NCBI GenBank assembly: GCA_963720945.1
Contig: CAVRHH010000005.1
Span: 124,001 to 188,000 of the forward strand
Reading direction: 5' to 3'
Length of the DNA: 64,000 nucleotides
From: Bog-532 sp963720945
GTDB lineage: Bacteria; Actinomycetota; Actinomycetes; Streptosporangiales; Streptosporangiaceae
Every line of letters starts with the position of its first letter. The first letter of the stretch is position 1. The translations under genes were made by a program, and so were the position numbers. The notes beneath the pieces are model-generated. The model was not told the origin of the DNA and did not search any database. It was given only the letters and a program-made list of their open reading frames with translations. Positions 42,364 through 51,272 of the stretch are shown here, in pieces.

Positions 42364-44250
42364 GTGTCCGGGCGCGCGTTCACTCCCGGGAGGCCACTGA
42401 GCACGGACAGCGCGGCCGCCAGGGCAGCCGGCCTGATTGCGGTGGCGGAAGATCTGGCCGGCGAGTTCTCGCTGCGGCCCCTCCTGGAACGGATCCTGCG
42501 GCGCTGCACGGAGTTGCTCGGCTGCGACGCGGGTTCGATATGCAGCGTGGACGAGGCGGCTGGCACCTACCGCAAAGAGGCCGACATTGGCGTTGCCTGC
42601 CAGTCTGGCCGGGTCTTCCCGCTCACCGAGGGGATGACGGGAGCCGTGGTGGCACATCGCGCCCCGGTATGGTTCGCCCGTTACGATGATGTCCATGGCG
42701 GGCATGTGGCCGGGGAAGAGCGGGCCACGCTGCGCGGCGTCATCGGCGTCCCACTGGAATGGCGCGGGCGCATCATCGGCGCGTGCATCGTCTTCAGCAG
42801 GGACGACGGGCGCGCTTTCGGCCCGGACGACGCCGAGTTGCTCCAGTTGTTCGCGAAGCACGCGGCGATCGCGCTGGCCACCGCGCGGATGCACGAAGCG
42901 GCTGAGGAACGGGCGCGGGCCGAGGCGACGGCGGCTGAGCGTGACCGGCTGCTCGGCGAGGTTCACGACACACTCGCGCAGCGCCTTACGAGCGTGCTGG
43001 TGCATCTCGAAAGCGCCGAACGTGACCTCGCATCGGGTGCCGGGGGAAGGGCGGCCACTGACGATGACGCGCCCGCCGACCGGTCCGGCACGGTGGCGGA
43101 GCATCTGCGGCAGGCCAGCGAGGCAGCCAGGGACGCGCTGGTCGAGGCGCGGCTGACGCTGCTCGGGCTGGCCGCCTCGCCGCTTGATGGGCGGACGCTC
43201 GACGCCGCGCTGCGCTCAGAGGCGGCGTGGGCGCAGAGCGTCGGCGGGCTTGAGGTCCGGTTCGTGTCGGCCGGGACTCCTGTCGACGTGGACGGGCGCT
43301 TGTCGCGTGAGGTGCTCCGGGTCGCGCGCGAGGCTCTGACTAACATCGTCCGGCATGCGCAGGCACGTTCCGTCCGGCTCGGCCTGCTTTATGACCCGGC
43401 GGCCGTGTCACTGCTCGTCCAGGACGACGGCCAGGGCTTCGACCCGACATCCGGGTGGCAGGCTGACCGCTTCGGGCTGCGTGCCATGACCGAGCGCGCG
43501 CACGAACTTGGCGCGGCAGTCGATGTTGACTCGCTTCCCGGATGGGGCACCCGGATCCGTGCCCGCTTCCCGTACCTCCGTGATACGGAGCAGGAGGGCT
43601 CCCGGTTGCGGGTGCTCATCGCGGCCGGCCGGCCGGTGCTGCGAGCCGGGCTCGCCCGGCTGCTGTCCTGGACCGAGCCAGGGATCGAGGTGGTAGGCGA
43701 GGTCGCGACGGCGGAGGAGGCGCTGGAAGCCTGCCAGGCCCTCCGGCCTGACGTGGCGCTCGTGGACCTTGGCCTGCCCGCCGACGATGACCCAGGCCAG
43801 CGGACCGGTGCTGGCCTCGGCGTGATCGGTGCCCTGCTCGGCCATGCTCCTCACCTTGCCGTGGTGGGGGTCTGCGAGGCCGGATACGACGAGCGGGTCG
43901 CCGACGCGATGCGGGCCGGCGCGCGCGGCTGCGTGGACGGCGGCTCCGACGGCCTCGAGCTCGCCCGGACCGTTGTGGCGGCCGGCCGCGGCCAGGCGAT
44001 CCTGTCCGGTCCTGTGCTCGGGCAGTTGCGACGCGGGCTGCGGATCGACGACCTCGAGCCGGCCCTGACCGAACGGGAACGTGAGGTGCGCGCCCTCATG
44101 GAGCAGGGGATGCCCGACAAGCTCATCGCCGAGCGGCTGGTGCTATCGGTGAAGACGGTAGAGAAGCACGCGGGCGCCGTGCTGCGGAAGACCGGCGCAC
44201 GCAACCGCACGGAACTCGCCGCGCTGGCCGGGCGCAGCCGGCTCAGGTGA
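42364..44250 (+). CDS. Fused GAF histidine kinase and LuxR-type response regulator
   Basis: 628 residues from GTG. Order: GAF domain (about 30-175; DAGSICSVDEAAGTY, GVIGVPLEWRGRIIGACIVF); NarL-type dimerisation helix with phospho-acceptor His201 in LLGEVHDTLAQRLTS; HATPase (VLRVAREALTNIVRHAQARS, FGLRAMTERAHELGAAVDVD); receiver-like region (about 413-530; LRVLIAAGRPVLRAGLARLL, VALVDLGLPAD); LuxR helix-turn-helix (about 565-625; LTEREREVRALMEQGMPDKL, RLVLSVKTVEKHAG). The receiver lacks the usual N-terminal acidic pair. Kinase and regulator are normally separate proteins. It lies 106 bp before the aldolase gene and may control it. Confidence 0.9.
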   Translation: MSGRAFTPGRPLSTDSAAARAAGLIAVAEDLAGEFSLRPLLERILRRCTELLGCDAGSICSVDEAAGTYRKEADIGVACQSGRVFPLTEGMTGAVVAHRAPVWFARYDDVHGGHVAGEERATLRGVIGVPLEWRGRIIGACIVFSRDDGRAFGPDDAELLQLFAKHAAIALATARMHEAAEERARAEATAAERDRLLGEVHDTLAQRLTSVLVHLESAERDLASGAGGRAATDDDAPADRSGTVAEHLRQASEAARDALVEARLTLLGLAASPLDGRTLDAALRSEAAWAQSVGGLEVRFVSAGTPVDVDGRLSREVLRVAREALTNIVRHAQARSVRLGLLYDPAAVSLLVQDDGQGFDPTSGWQADRFGLRAMTERAHELGAAVDVDSLPGWGTRIRARFPYLRDTEQEGSRLRVLIAAGRPVLRAGLARLLSWTEPGIEVVGEVATAEEALEACQALRPDVALVDLGLPADDDPGQRTGAGLGVIGALLGHAPHLAVVGVCEAGYDERVADAMRAGARGCVDGGSDGLELARTVVAAGRGQAILSGPVLGQLRRGLRIDDLEPALTEREREVRALMEQGMPDKLIAERLVLSVKTVEKHAGAVLRKTGARNRTELAALAGRSRLR

Positions 44251-44355
44251 GGGGCGCCAGGTAGGGGAAGTCCTCCCACGAAATGGGGGTTTCCACCGAT
44301 CCGGCCCGTGACCTGGCTGTATAGGTTCGCAGTGTCACCACAAGGAGGTGCGTGC

Positions 44356-45216
44356 GTGCCTGTTGTGCCGCTCAAAGAGATGCTCGACCGGGCATTCACC
44401 GAGCGCTACGGTATCGCGGCGATCAACGTGGTCAACGATCTCACCCTGGAGGCGGTGCTCGCGGCAGCCGTCGATCAGCACTCCCCGGTGATCATTCAGA
44501 CATCGGTCAAGACGGTCCGGGCTACCGGCATGGATCTGCTCTTCGCGATGTGGCGCGAGCTGACCGCGGGAATCGAAGTGCCGGTCAGCCTGCACCTCGA
44601 CCACTGCCCGGATCGCCAGTTCATCAGCGATTGCCTCCGCAAGGGATGGAACTCGGTGCTGTTCGACGCCTCCGCGCTGCCGGTGGAGGAGAACATGCGG
44701 CAGACGGTGGAAGTCGTGGCCGAGGCCCGTTCCTATGGGGCGCATGTCGAGGGAGAGATCGAGGCCATCACCGGCGTCGAAGACGGCATCGGCTCCGACG
44801 AAGAAGCCCGGCGGCAATCTCTGCCGGTGGCGCTGGAATTCATCCGGACGACCGGGGTTGATGTCTTCGCCCCGGCGATCGGCAACGCGCACGGCGTCTA
44901 CCGGGCCGAACCCAAGCTTGACGCGCAGCGCGTCTCCGACATCGTGGCAGCGGAACCGATCCCCATCGCCCTGCACGGCGGCACCGGGATGACCGACGCC
45001 CAGTTCACCGACTTGATCGCACGCGGCTGCGCCAAGGTGAACATATCAACGGCACTCAAGGTCACCTACATGAAGGCCAACCTGGCGTTCCTGCGCGGGG
45101 CGCAGGAGCGTGACACGTGGGACCCGCCGTCGCTGTTCACCGCGGTGCGGACGGCCGTGCGGGACATGGCCGCAGACCACATGCGCCGCTTTGGCAGTGT
45201 CGGCAAGGCCTGGTGA
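44356..45216 (+). CDS. Class II (zinc) ketose-bisphosphate aldolase
   Basis: 286 residues from GTG at 44356, well spaced from GGAGG. Class II aldolase features: catalytic Asp/zinc His in LHLDHCPDRQFI, Glu in HVEGEIEAI, zinc ligands His in APAIGNAHGVY and LHGGTGM, and phosphate-binding VNISTALKV. It cleaves or forms a ketose (bis)phosphate such as fructose- or tagatose-bisphosphate using dihydroxyacetone phosphate. It leads an operon with HAD, DhaL and DhaK; the HAD start overlaps its stop (GTGA). Confidence 0.92.
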   Translation: MPVVPLKEMLDRAFTERYGIAAINVVNDLTLEAVLAAAVDQHSPVIIQTSVKTVRATGMDLLFAMWRELTAGIEVPVSLHLDHCPDRQFISDCLRKGWNSVLFDASALPVEENMRQTVEVVAEARSYGAHVEGEIEAITGVEDGIGSDEEARRQSLPVALEFIRTTGVDVFAPAIGNAHGVYRAEPKLDAQRVSDIVAAEPIPIALHGGTGMTDAQFTDLIARGCAKVNISTALKVTYMKANLAFLRGAQERDTWDPPSLFTAVRTAVRDMAADHMRRFGSVGKAW

Positions 45217-46059
45217 ACGCGGGCATGGCCGGCTCATCGACCCTGGCGATGGTGCTCGACTGCGATGGCGTGCTGGCCGACACCGAACGTTACGGTCATC
45301 TTGCCGCGTTCAACCAGACCTTCGCGGAGTTTGGGCTGCCGGTGCGGTGGAGCGTAGCGGAGTACCGGGAGAAGGTGCGCATCGGCGGCGGGAAGGAACG
45401 CATGGCCAGCCTGCTCACCCCGGAGTTCGTCGCGGCCGCGGACCTGCCCGCGGATCCCGGGGGTCAGCAGGCGGCCATCGCCGCCTGGCACCGGCGGAAG
45501 ACGGAGATCTACGCCAGTCTGGTGGCTTCCGGCGCCGTTCCGCCCAGGCCAGGCATCGCCCGCATCGTCGGCGAAGCGCTCGCCGGCGGCTGGCCGGTCG
45601 CCGTCGCGTCGACCTCGGCGGAAACCTCGGTCAGGGCGACCCTGGAACGGGCGGTCGGGGCGGAGCACGCACGCGCGGTGAAGGTGTTCGCCGGCAACAT
45701 CGTCCCGCGCAAGAAACCGGCTCCGGACATTTACCTGCTCGTCCTGGACTCACTCGGCGTGCCAGGCGGACCGGGTCATCGTGGTGGAGGATTCCCGGAA
45801 CGGGCTCGTCGCCGCGACCAGGGCCGGCCTCACGTGCGTGATTACCGTGAACGACTTCACCGCCGACGAAGACTTCACCGAGGCCGCCCTGGTCGCCACG
45901 TCACTCGGCGATCCGGGCGGAGAGCGCACGACAGTGCTCGCCAACCGCAGTCAGGCGAGGCCGGGCGACTGGATCACCCTGGCGGACCTGGCCAGCGTCC
46001 TCCGCCCGCCCGCGACCGCGCGCCCGCCCGCGGCGGCGTTTCCGAACCAAGGAGCACCC
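45213..46059 (+). pseudogene. HAD-family phosphatase interrupted by a one-base frameshift
   Basis: The gene starts at GTG 45213. The HAD motif I LDCDGVLADTE is followed by GIARIVGEALAGGWPVAVAS and KKPAPDIYLLVLDSLGV. At about 45762 the frame shifts by one base (an extra C in GTGCCAGGC); after removing it the protein reads QADRVIVVEDSRNGLVAATR, motif IV of the same family. The shifted frame has no stop before DhaL and runs into it in frame. Function would be sugar-phosphate phosphatase or phosphoglucomutase-like. This may be a true mutation, error or programmed frameshift. Confidence 0.85.
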
Positions 46060-46710
46060 ATGTCCACAGCAAGCCTCGGCGACGTTGAGGTCGTCGTGCG
46101 CACGATCGCAACGGTCGCGGTCGACAACGAAACGTACTTCGGTGAGCTGGACGCGGTGGTCGGCGACGGCGACTTCGGCTACTCCATGGCACGCGGGTTC
46201 GAGCTGGTCCTCCAGAACTGGGACGATTTCGACCGCACGGACGTCGGCACATTCCTCAAGAAGATCGCCGTGGTCATCACCAGCCGCATCGGCGGCACGT
46301 CGGGCCCGATCTGGGGAACAGCGTTCCTGCGGGCAGGCACGACCGCCGGGAACGCCGCCAAGCTCGAGCCGGGACAGATCGTCGCGATGCTGCGGGCCTC
46401 AATCGAGGGAATCAAGGCACGCGGGCACTCCGACGTCGGCGACAAGACGCTGCTCGACGCGCTCATCCCCGCGGTCGACACCATCGAGGAGCACATCGGG
46501 CAGGGACACGACACGGCCGCGACGCTGCGGGCAGCGGCAGTCACCGCACGGGAGCAGGCCGAGGCGACGCGCCCCATGCAGGCCATGCGCGGCCGGGCCA
46601 GCTATACCGGCGAGCGCAGCATCGGCACGCTGGACGCGGGGGCCGTCGCCGTCGCCGTGATGTTCGAGGCACTTGCCGACCTGCGGCCGGAACACCCGGC
46701 CCAGTCCTGA
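46060..46710 (+). CDS. dhaL: Dihydroxyacetone kinase-type subunit DhaL
   Basis: 216 residues from ATG at 46060 with AAGGAG five bases upstream. The Mg-ATP-binding Asp cluster is in LDAVVGDGDFGYSMARGF (D-x(4)-D-x-D); the family His/Asn in GDGDHGxNM are Phe and Ser here. Further helices (GTSGPIWGTAFLRAG, GDKTLLDALIPAVD) match DhaL. It pairs with DhaK (18 bp downstream) to phosphorylate a short ketose. The variant motif and missing DhaM suggest ATP use and possibly a tetrulose substrate; this is inference. Confidence 0.88.
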   Translation: MSTASLGDVEVVVRTIATVAVDNETYFGELDAVVGDGDFGYSMARGFELVLQNWDDFDRTDVGTFLKKIAVVITSRIGGTSGPIWGTAFLRAGTTAGNAAKLEPGQIVAMLRASIEGIKARGHSDVGDKTLLDALIPAVDTIEEHIGQGHDTAATLRAAAVTAREQAEATRPMQAMRGRASYTGERSIGTLDAGAVAVAVMFEALADLRPEHPAQS

Positions 46711-46728
46711 CCCCATGGAGGTGGCGGC

Positions 46729-47724
46729 ATGAAGAAATTCGTCAACGACCCGCGGCAATACGTGCCCGAGATGCTCAAGGGCATCGCCCTGGCTAATCCG
46801 GACACGCTCACGTACGTGCCCGCCTACAACCTCATCATGCGGGCCGATGCGCCCCGCGACAACAAGGTCTCGATCATCCAGGGATCCGGGTCCGGCCACG
46901 AACCCGCCCACGTGATGATCGTTGGCAAGGGAATGCTCGACGCTGCGTGCCCCGGCGACGTGTTCTCCGCCCCGCCGATGGACTACGTGCTGGAAACGAG
47001 CAAGCTGCTCAACTCGCCCAAGGGCGTGCTGCACATCGTCAACAACTACACCGGCGACCGGATGGCGTTCGAGATGGGCCAGGAGATGGCGGAGGCCGAC
47101 GGCATCAGGATCGGCACGCTCCTCGTCGACGACGACGTTGCGGTGAAGGACTCGACGTACACGGTTGGCCGACGCGGCGTCGCCGGGAACTTCTTCGTGA
47201 TCAAGGCGGTCGGAGCTGCGTCCGAACAGGGCGCGGAACTCGACGAGTTGCTGCGTATCGGTAACAAGGTCAATTCGGTCACCCGGACGATGGGCATGGC
47301 ACTGACCTCATGCACCCCGCCCGCCAAGGGCTCCCCGCTGTTCGAGCTCGGGGACGATGAGATGGAGATGGGCGTCGGCATCCACGGCGAACCAGGGCGC
47401 CGCCGCGAGAAGCTCGCCAGCGCCAACGAGATCGCTGACGAATTGCTCGACGCCGTGGTTACCGACCTGCCTTTCGGCCCGGGTGACGACGTGGCGCTCA
47501 TGGTCAACGGTCTGGGCGGCACCCCCATCAGCGAGTTGTACCTGCTATACGGATACGCGCACGAGAATCTGGCCCAGCGCGGGATCAACGTCCGGCGGAA
47601 CTACGTCGGCAACTACTGCACTTCACTCGACATGGCCGGCGTGTCGATCACGCTCAGCCGCCTCGACCCCGAGACCGAGGAGCTGCTCGCCGCGCCCGCC
47701 GAGATCGCGATCCGGACGTTCTGA
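46729..47724 (+). CDS. dhaK: Dihydroxyacetone kinase-type subunit DhaK
   Basis: 331 residues. Substrate-binding and covalent His features are visible: QGSGSGHEPAHVMIVGKGML, PMDYVLETSKLL, and GVGIHGEPG where the catalytic His forms a hemiaminal with the ketose. The canonical GGGSGHEP loop reads QGSGSGHEPAH. Further conserved DIVLLVNGLGGTP-like ALMVNGLGGTPISELYLL is present. It acts with DhaL to make ketose phosphate, feeding the aldolase. Last gene of the operon. Confidence 0.9.
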   Translation: MKKFVNDPRQYVPEMLKGIALANPDTLTYVPAYNLIMRADAPRDNKVSIIQGSGSGHEPAHVMIVGKGMLDAACPGDVFSAPPMDYVLETSKLLNSPKGVLHIVNNYTGDRMAFEMGQEMAEADGIRIGTLLVDDDVAVKDSTYTVGRRGVAGNFFVIKAVGAASEQGAELDELLRIGNKVNSVTRTMGMALTSCTPPAKGSPLFELGDDEMEMGVGIHGEPGRRREKLASANEIADELLDAVVTDLPFGPGDDVALMVNGLGGTPISELYLLYGYAHENLAQRGINVRRNYVGNYCTSLDMAGVSITLSRLDPETEELLAAPAEIAIRTF

Positions 47725-47815
47725 CTGCGCCGCCGGTTTTGCCATGTCATAGGGATGACCTGCTCGATCCCGCTGGGCAGCAGGTCCGCTGGGCCACGAC
47801 AGGCGGGCTGTCGTG

Positions 47816-47959
47816 TCAGTCCGGCTGGCCGGGCAGCGGCTGCCGGGGTTCCAGGCCGCCGTCGGCCCGCAGGATGCCGAGCAGGCGGCGGGTCTCGGCG
47901 AGCGCCTCCCTGGCGGTCGCCGACACCCCCCGGATCGCCTCGCTGGCACGGTCAGGCAT
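47816..47959 (-). pseudogene. Remnant of a NarL-type histidine kinase
   Basis: A 47-codon frame reads AIRGVSATAREALAETRRLL and GILRADGGLEPRQPLPGQPD, which matches the dimerisation-helix end and linker of actinobacterial HisKA_3 kinases (EALAEMRRLLGVLR). No HATPase or upstream sensor is present on either side, so only about 47 residues of some 400 survive. It occupies most of the otherwise empty 490-bp gap after dhaK. Confidence 0.5.
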
Positions 47960-48216
47960 AGGCCCAAGAGCGGACACCGGCGCCGGTGAGCAGCCATCCG
48001 CGCCGAAAAAGGATCACTCCCCCGAGGGCAGACACCGTTGCCGCATGCAGGCCGGCCCGGATTGTCCACGCTCGCCTGCTGGGACCTGCCGCGGGCTTGA
48101 CTACGCCCGGATCATGTGAGGTCGGTCGCCTTTGTGATATCCGGGGACGGGGGACGTGCGTGGCTTGTCCCAGCTGTCTCGCCGGTGGTAGCGGCCATGC
48201 GTTCACCCACCAGTCG

Positions 48217-49980
48217 TCATGGCGCGTCCCAGGTGACAGCGCCCGCCAGCCTGGTCTGGCACACGCCGATCGCGCCGATCGCCGCCGGATCGACCCTCCG
48301 CGGATCATCCGACAGCACAACGAAGTCGGCGTACTTGCCCGGCGTCAGCGACCCGGCCACGTCGTCGCAGTGGGTCTGCCAGGCCGCGTCAATGGTGACC
48401 GCGCGCAGCGCGGACATCACGTCGATGCCTTCGGCCGGGTTCAGCACGCTGCCGTCCCTGGTCGACCGGGTGACCGCGGTCTGCACGGCCAGCAGCGGAG
48501 ACATCGGCGAGACGCTGTAGTCGCTGTGGAACGAAGGCCTCAGGCCATGCCGCAGCGCACTCGCCGCCGCGTCCAGCCGGTCCGCCCGGTCCGGGCCGAG
48601 GATATGGTCACGCAGCGCGCTGCCCCAGTAGTAGACGTGGTTCATCAGGAAGCTCGGCGAGACGCCGAGTTGCGCCATCGCGCGGAAGTGCTCCTCGTCG
48701 GCGAGCGAGCAGTGCTCGATCCGGTGCCGCAGGTCCCTGGCCGGTGCGCCGGCCAGCGCCTTCTCGTAGGCGCCGACCGTCAGGTCAAGCGCGGCGTCGC
48801 CGTTCGCGTGCACCATGAGCTGCCAGCCCCGGTCGTGCGCGTAGCGGATGACCTCCCCGAGTTCGTCCGCGGAGCAGTTCGCCGCGCCGCAGCCGGCCGA
48901 CTCCAGGTAGGGCTCCCGCTGGTAGCCGGTGCGGCCCTGGTTGGAGCCGTCGCTGATGGCTTTCCAGCTCACCGCGCGCACCATGTCGTCGCCGTCGCCT
49001 GGCCGCAGGCCCGCCTTTTCCCACGCCTCGCGCGCGGCGTCGAGCTGGGCGGTGGTGATCCGGGCCGACAGCCGCCCGGAAGCCGCGAGGCCATGCAGGA
49101 TGTCTAGCTCGCTGGCGCCGAAGAGCGCACCGGTGGCCGCCTCGTGCACCTTTGTGATCCCCTGGCTCGCGGCGCGGGCCAGGATGCCGGCCAGCCCGTC
49201 GAGCAGCTCATCGTGGCTCAGCTGCGGGACTGCGGACAGCACCGGCATCATCGCGGACATCTCGGAGACGACACCGGTGAGCGCCCCGTTCGCCCGCAGG
49301 TACCGGCCGCCCGGCGGGTCCGGCGTCTGCGCGGTGACGTGCGCGCGCGCCAGCGCCGCCGAGTTCGCGTACAGGAAGTGCATGGACGCGTTCGCCACCA
49401 GCACCGGGTTCGATGGCGCGATGCGGTCGAGGATCGCCGCGGTCAGATCCGGCTCGCCGGGATATAGGGAAGGGTCGAACAGCTTGCCGGTCACCCACTC
49501 GCCCGGTGCGGCGGCCGCCGCGGCCTGGCCGAGCCGCTCCACCACGGCCTCGAACGTCGGATTCGCGATCGGCGAGCAGTCGATCCATGCGTCGAACAGC
49601 ACCGTGCTCCACAGGTGCATGTGCGGTTCCACCAGGCCGGGCAGCGCCACCCGGTCGCCGAGCTCGAGTATCTCGGTACCAGGACCGCGCAGCCCGCCGA
49701 GTTCGGCCCGCGATCCGAGCGTGAGCACGCGGCCGCCGGTCACCGCCATGGCCGCCGCGGCCGGCCACCGCGGATCCATCGTCAGCACGGCCCCGAGGAC
49801 GAGCAGGTCCGCATGCCGCGGGTCGCCGCCCCGGTCCCGCGCACCCGCGTGCACGGCGGCGGCGCCGTGCCGCCCGCCCCCGCCCGGCGTCGCGCGCCAC
49901 CGGACAAGGCCCCGCATGGCCGGATGGATCACACAGCACCCGGCCCGGTACGGACCGGTTGTCAGGACTTGGCTTGTCAC
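48217..49980 (-). CDS. Amidohydrolase family protein (YtcJ-like)
   Basis: Up to 587 residues; the N-terminal 55 are low-complexity and the true start may be an internal Met. The amidohydrolase core: HADLLVLGAVLTMDPRWPAA, metal ligands in PGLVEPHMHLWS, then HANGDAALDL, RIEHCSLADEEHF and FHSDYSVSPMSPLL. Members act on N-acylated or formylated substrates, with zinc at the active site. It is alone on the minus strand. The substrate cannot be inferred. Confidence 0.85.
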   Translation of the reverse strand: MTSQVLTTGPYRAGCCVIHPAMRGLVRWRATPGGGGRHGAAAVHAGARDRGGDPRHADLLVLGAVLTMDPRWPAAAAMAVTGGRVLTLGSRAELGGLRGPGTEILELGDRVALPGLVEPHMHLWSTVLFDAWIDCSPIANPTFEAVVERLGQAAAAAAPGEWVTGKLFDPSLYPGEPDLTAAILDRIAPSNPVLVANASMHFLYANSAALARAHVTAQTPDPPGGRYLRANGALTGVVSEMSAMMPVLSAVPQLSHDELLDGLAGILARAASQGITKVHEAATGALFGASELDILHGLAASGRLSARITTAQLDAAREAWEKAGLRPGDGDDMVRAVSWKAISDGSNQGRTGYQREPYLESAGCGAANCSADELGEVIRYAHDRGWQLMVHANGDAALDLTVGAYEKALAGAPARDLRHRIEHCSLADEEHFRAMAQLGVSPSFLMNHVYYWGSALRDHILGPDRADRLDAAASALRHGLRPSFHSDYSVSPMSPLLAVQTAVTRSTRDGSVLNPAEGIDVMSALRAVTIDAAWQTHCDDVAGSLTPGKYADFVVLSDDPRRVDPAAIGAIGVCQTRLAGAVTWDAP

Positions 49981-50396
49981 CGCAGCTCCCCCGTCGCCGC
50001 TCGCAGACCAAAGTTCCCGTCCGTACCATAACGGTAATCTAGGGGCTACCCTGCGTACAACAGCACCCTCCGGCGGCGGCTGGTTAGACGAGGTGTCAAC
50101 TTGCGCTTGCCCTGGTAACAGGACTGCCAGATGCCAATTGAATGGTGGTCAGGGGCGGGCTGCCCCGGCGACCGGCGTGCGGTGGGTGGTAAGACGTTCG
50201 GGCGACGGCGGTTGTTTCCGCCGGTGGCGAGCCAGTCGCCGGGGCTGGGGATTGTGCCCGGGCCGGGCCGGCTGCCTTTGGCCCTTCTTTTGGCATAGCG
50301 TGAGTGATGAGAGGCCCGGCGGGCCGGGCCCGGAAGGGCGTTAAGTCCAGTCCCTGCTGACGCTTCCCTTTCTCAGCCGAAGGAGCCGCCAGGTGA
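49981..50396. other. Intergenic region between amidohydrolase and GAF-ANTAR genes
   Basis: About 415 bp. It contains the divergent promoters; nothing that looks like a gene or a strong hairpin is visible. A Shine-Dalgarno AAGGAG lies just before a GTG at 50392 that opens only a 20-codon frame out of phase with the GAF-ANTAR gene. Confidence 0.4.
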
Positions 50397-51149
50397 ATGA
50401 TCGCCCTGATCGTGCGGGCAGAGGAACGTATTCTTGCCCGCGATTGCGTCGCTGAGATGGCAGGTGACAGGCTGGGCCGGATACTGGCTGCGCTGTCTGC
50501 CGGGGGAGATGGGTGGTCCTCTGCCCGGCTGTGCGCAGTGTGCCCCGGGATCGTGGGGGTGAACGGTGCCGGGGTCATGCTCATGTCGGGTGACATACCG
50601 CGCGGGTCGTTGAACAGCACCGATGATGCTAGCCAGCTGATCGAGGAGCTGCAGTACACGCTGGGCGAAGGCCCGTGCGTGGATGCCTACAGCAAGGACA
50701 CGGTGGTGGCCGAGCCCGACCTGGCCTATCCGGTGGCCCGCCGGTGGCCAGCGTTCACCCCGCCGGCGCTGCAGGCGGGCGTGCGCGCTGTGTTCGGGTT
50801 CCCGCTGCGGGTCGGCACGGTGCGCCTGGGGGCGCTCAACCTCTACCGCGACCAGCCGGGCCCGCTGAACGACGAGCAGCATGCTGACGCGCTGGTCGTC
50901 GCCGACGTCGCCGCCCGCTGGGTCCTGGACACCCAGGCCGGGGCACCCTCCGGCACGGTGGCGAAAGAGCTGGAGGCCGGCGCCGACTTCCATTTCGCGG
51001 TACACAACGCGGCGGGCATGGTCTCGGTCCAGGAAGGGATCAGCGTCGCCGAGGCGCTGATCCGCCTGCGGGCGTTCGCGTTCGGCAACGATCTCCTGCT
51101 CGCCGATGTGGCCGATGACGTTGTCGACCGCAGGCTGAGGCTGGGATGA
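50397..51149 (+). CDS. GAF domain protein with degenerate ANTAR domain
   Basis: 250 residues. The GAF domain covers about residues 35-190 (IVGVNGAGVMLMSG, YTLGEGPCVDAYSKDTVVAE, VRAVFGFPLRVGTVRLGALN). The C-terminal ANTAR-like helix region reads AVHNAAGMVSVQEGISVAEA and LIRLRAFAFGNDLLLADVAD; the family motif QAKGVLMER is lost, so RNA hairpin binding is doubtful. GAF-ANTAR proteins act as ligand-dependent anti-terminators. The next gene is an intact paralogue. Confidence 0.82.
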   Translation: MIALIVRAEERILARDCVAEMAGDRLGRILAALSAGGDGWSSARLCAVCPGIVGVNGAGVMLMSGDIPRGSLNSTDDASQLIEELQYTLGEGPCVDAYSKDTVVAEPDLAYPVARRWPAFTPPALQAGVRAVFGFPLRVGTVRLGALNLYRDQPGPLNDEQHADALVVADVAARWVLDTQAGAPSGTVAKELEAGADFHFAVHNAAGMVSVQEGISVAEALIRLRAFAFGNDLLLADVADDVVDRRLRLG

Positions 51150-51272
51150 GCCCCGCTCACCCGGCGCAGCCAGGCGGGGACAGGCCGCCACAAGGATGGA
51201 TGCCGCGGCCCGGGCCCGGTCTCGTGCCCGGCGGCCCTGACCGGCTGCCGGGCGTTCAGGAGGTGAGCCGAG

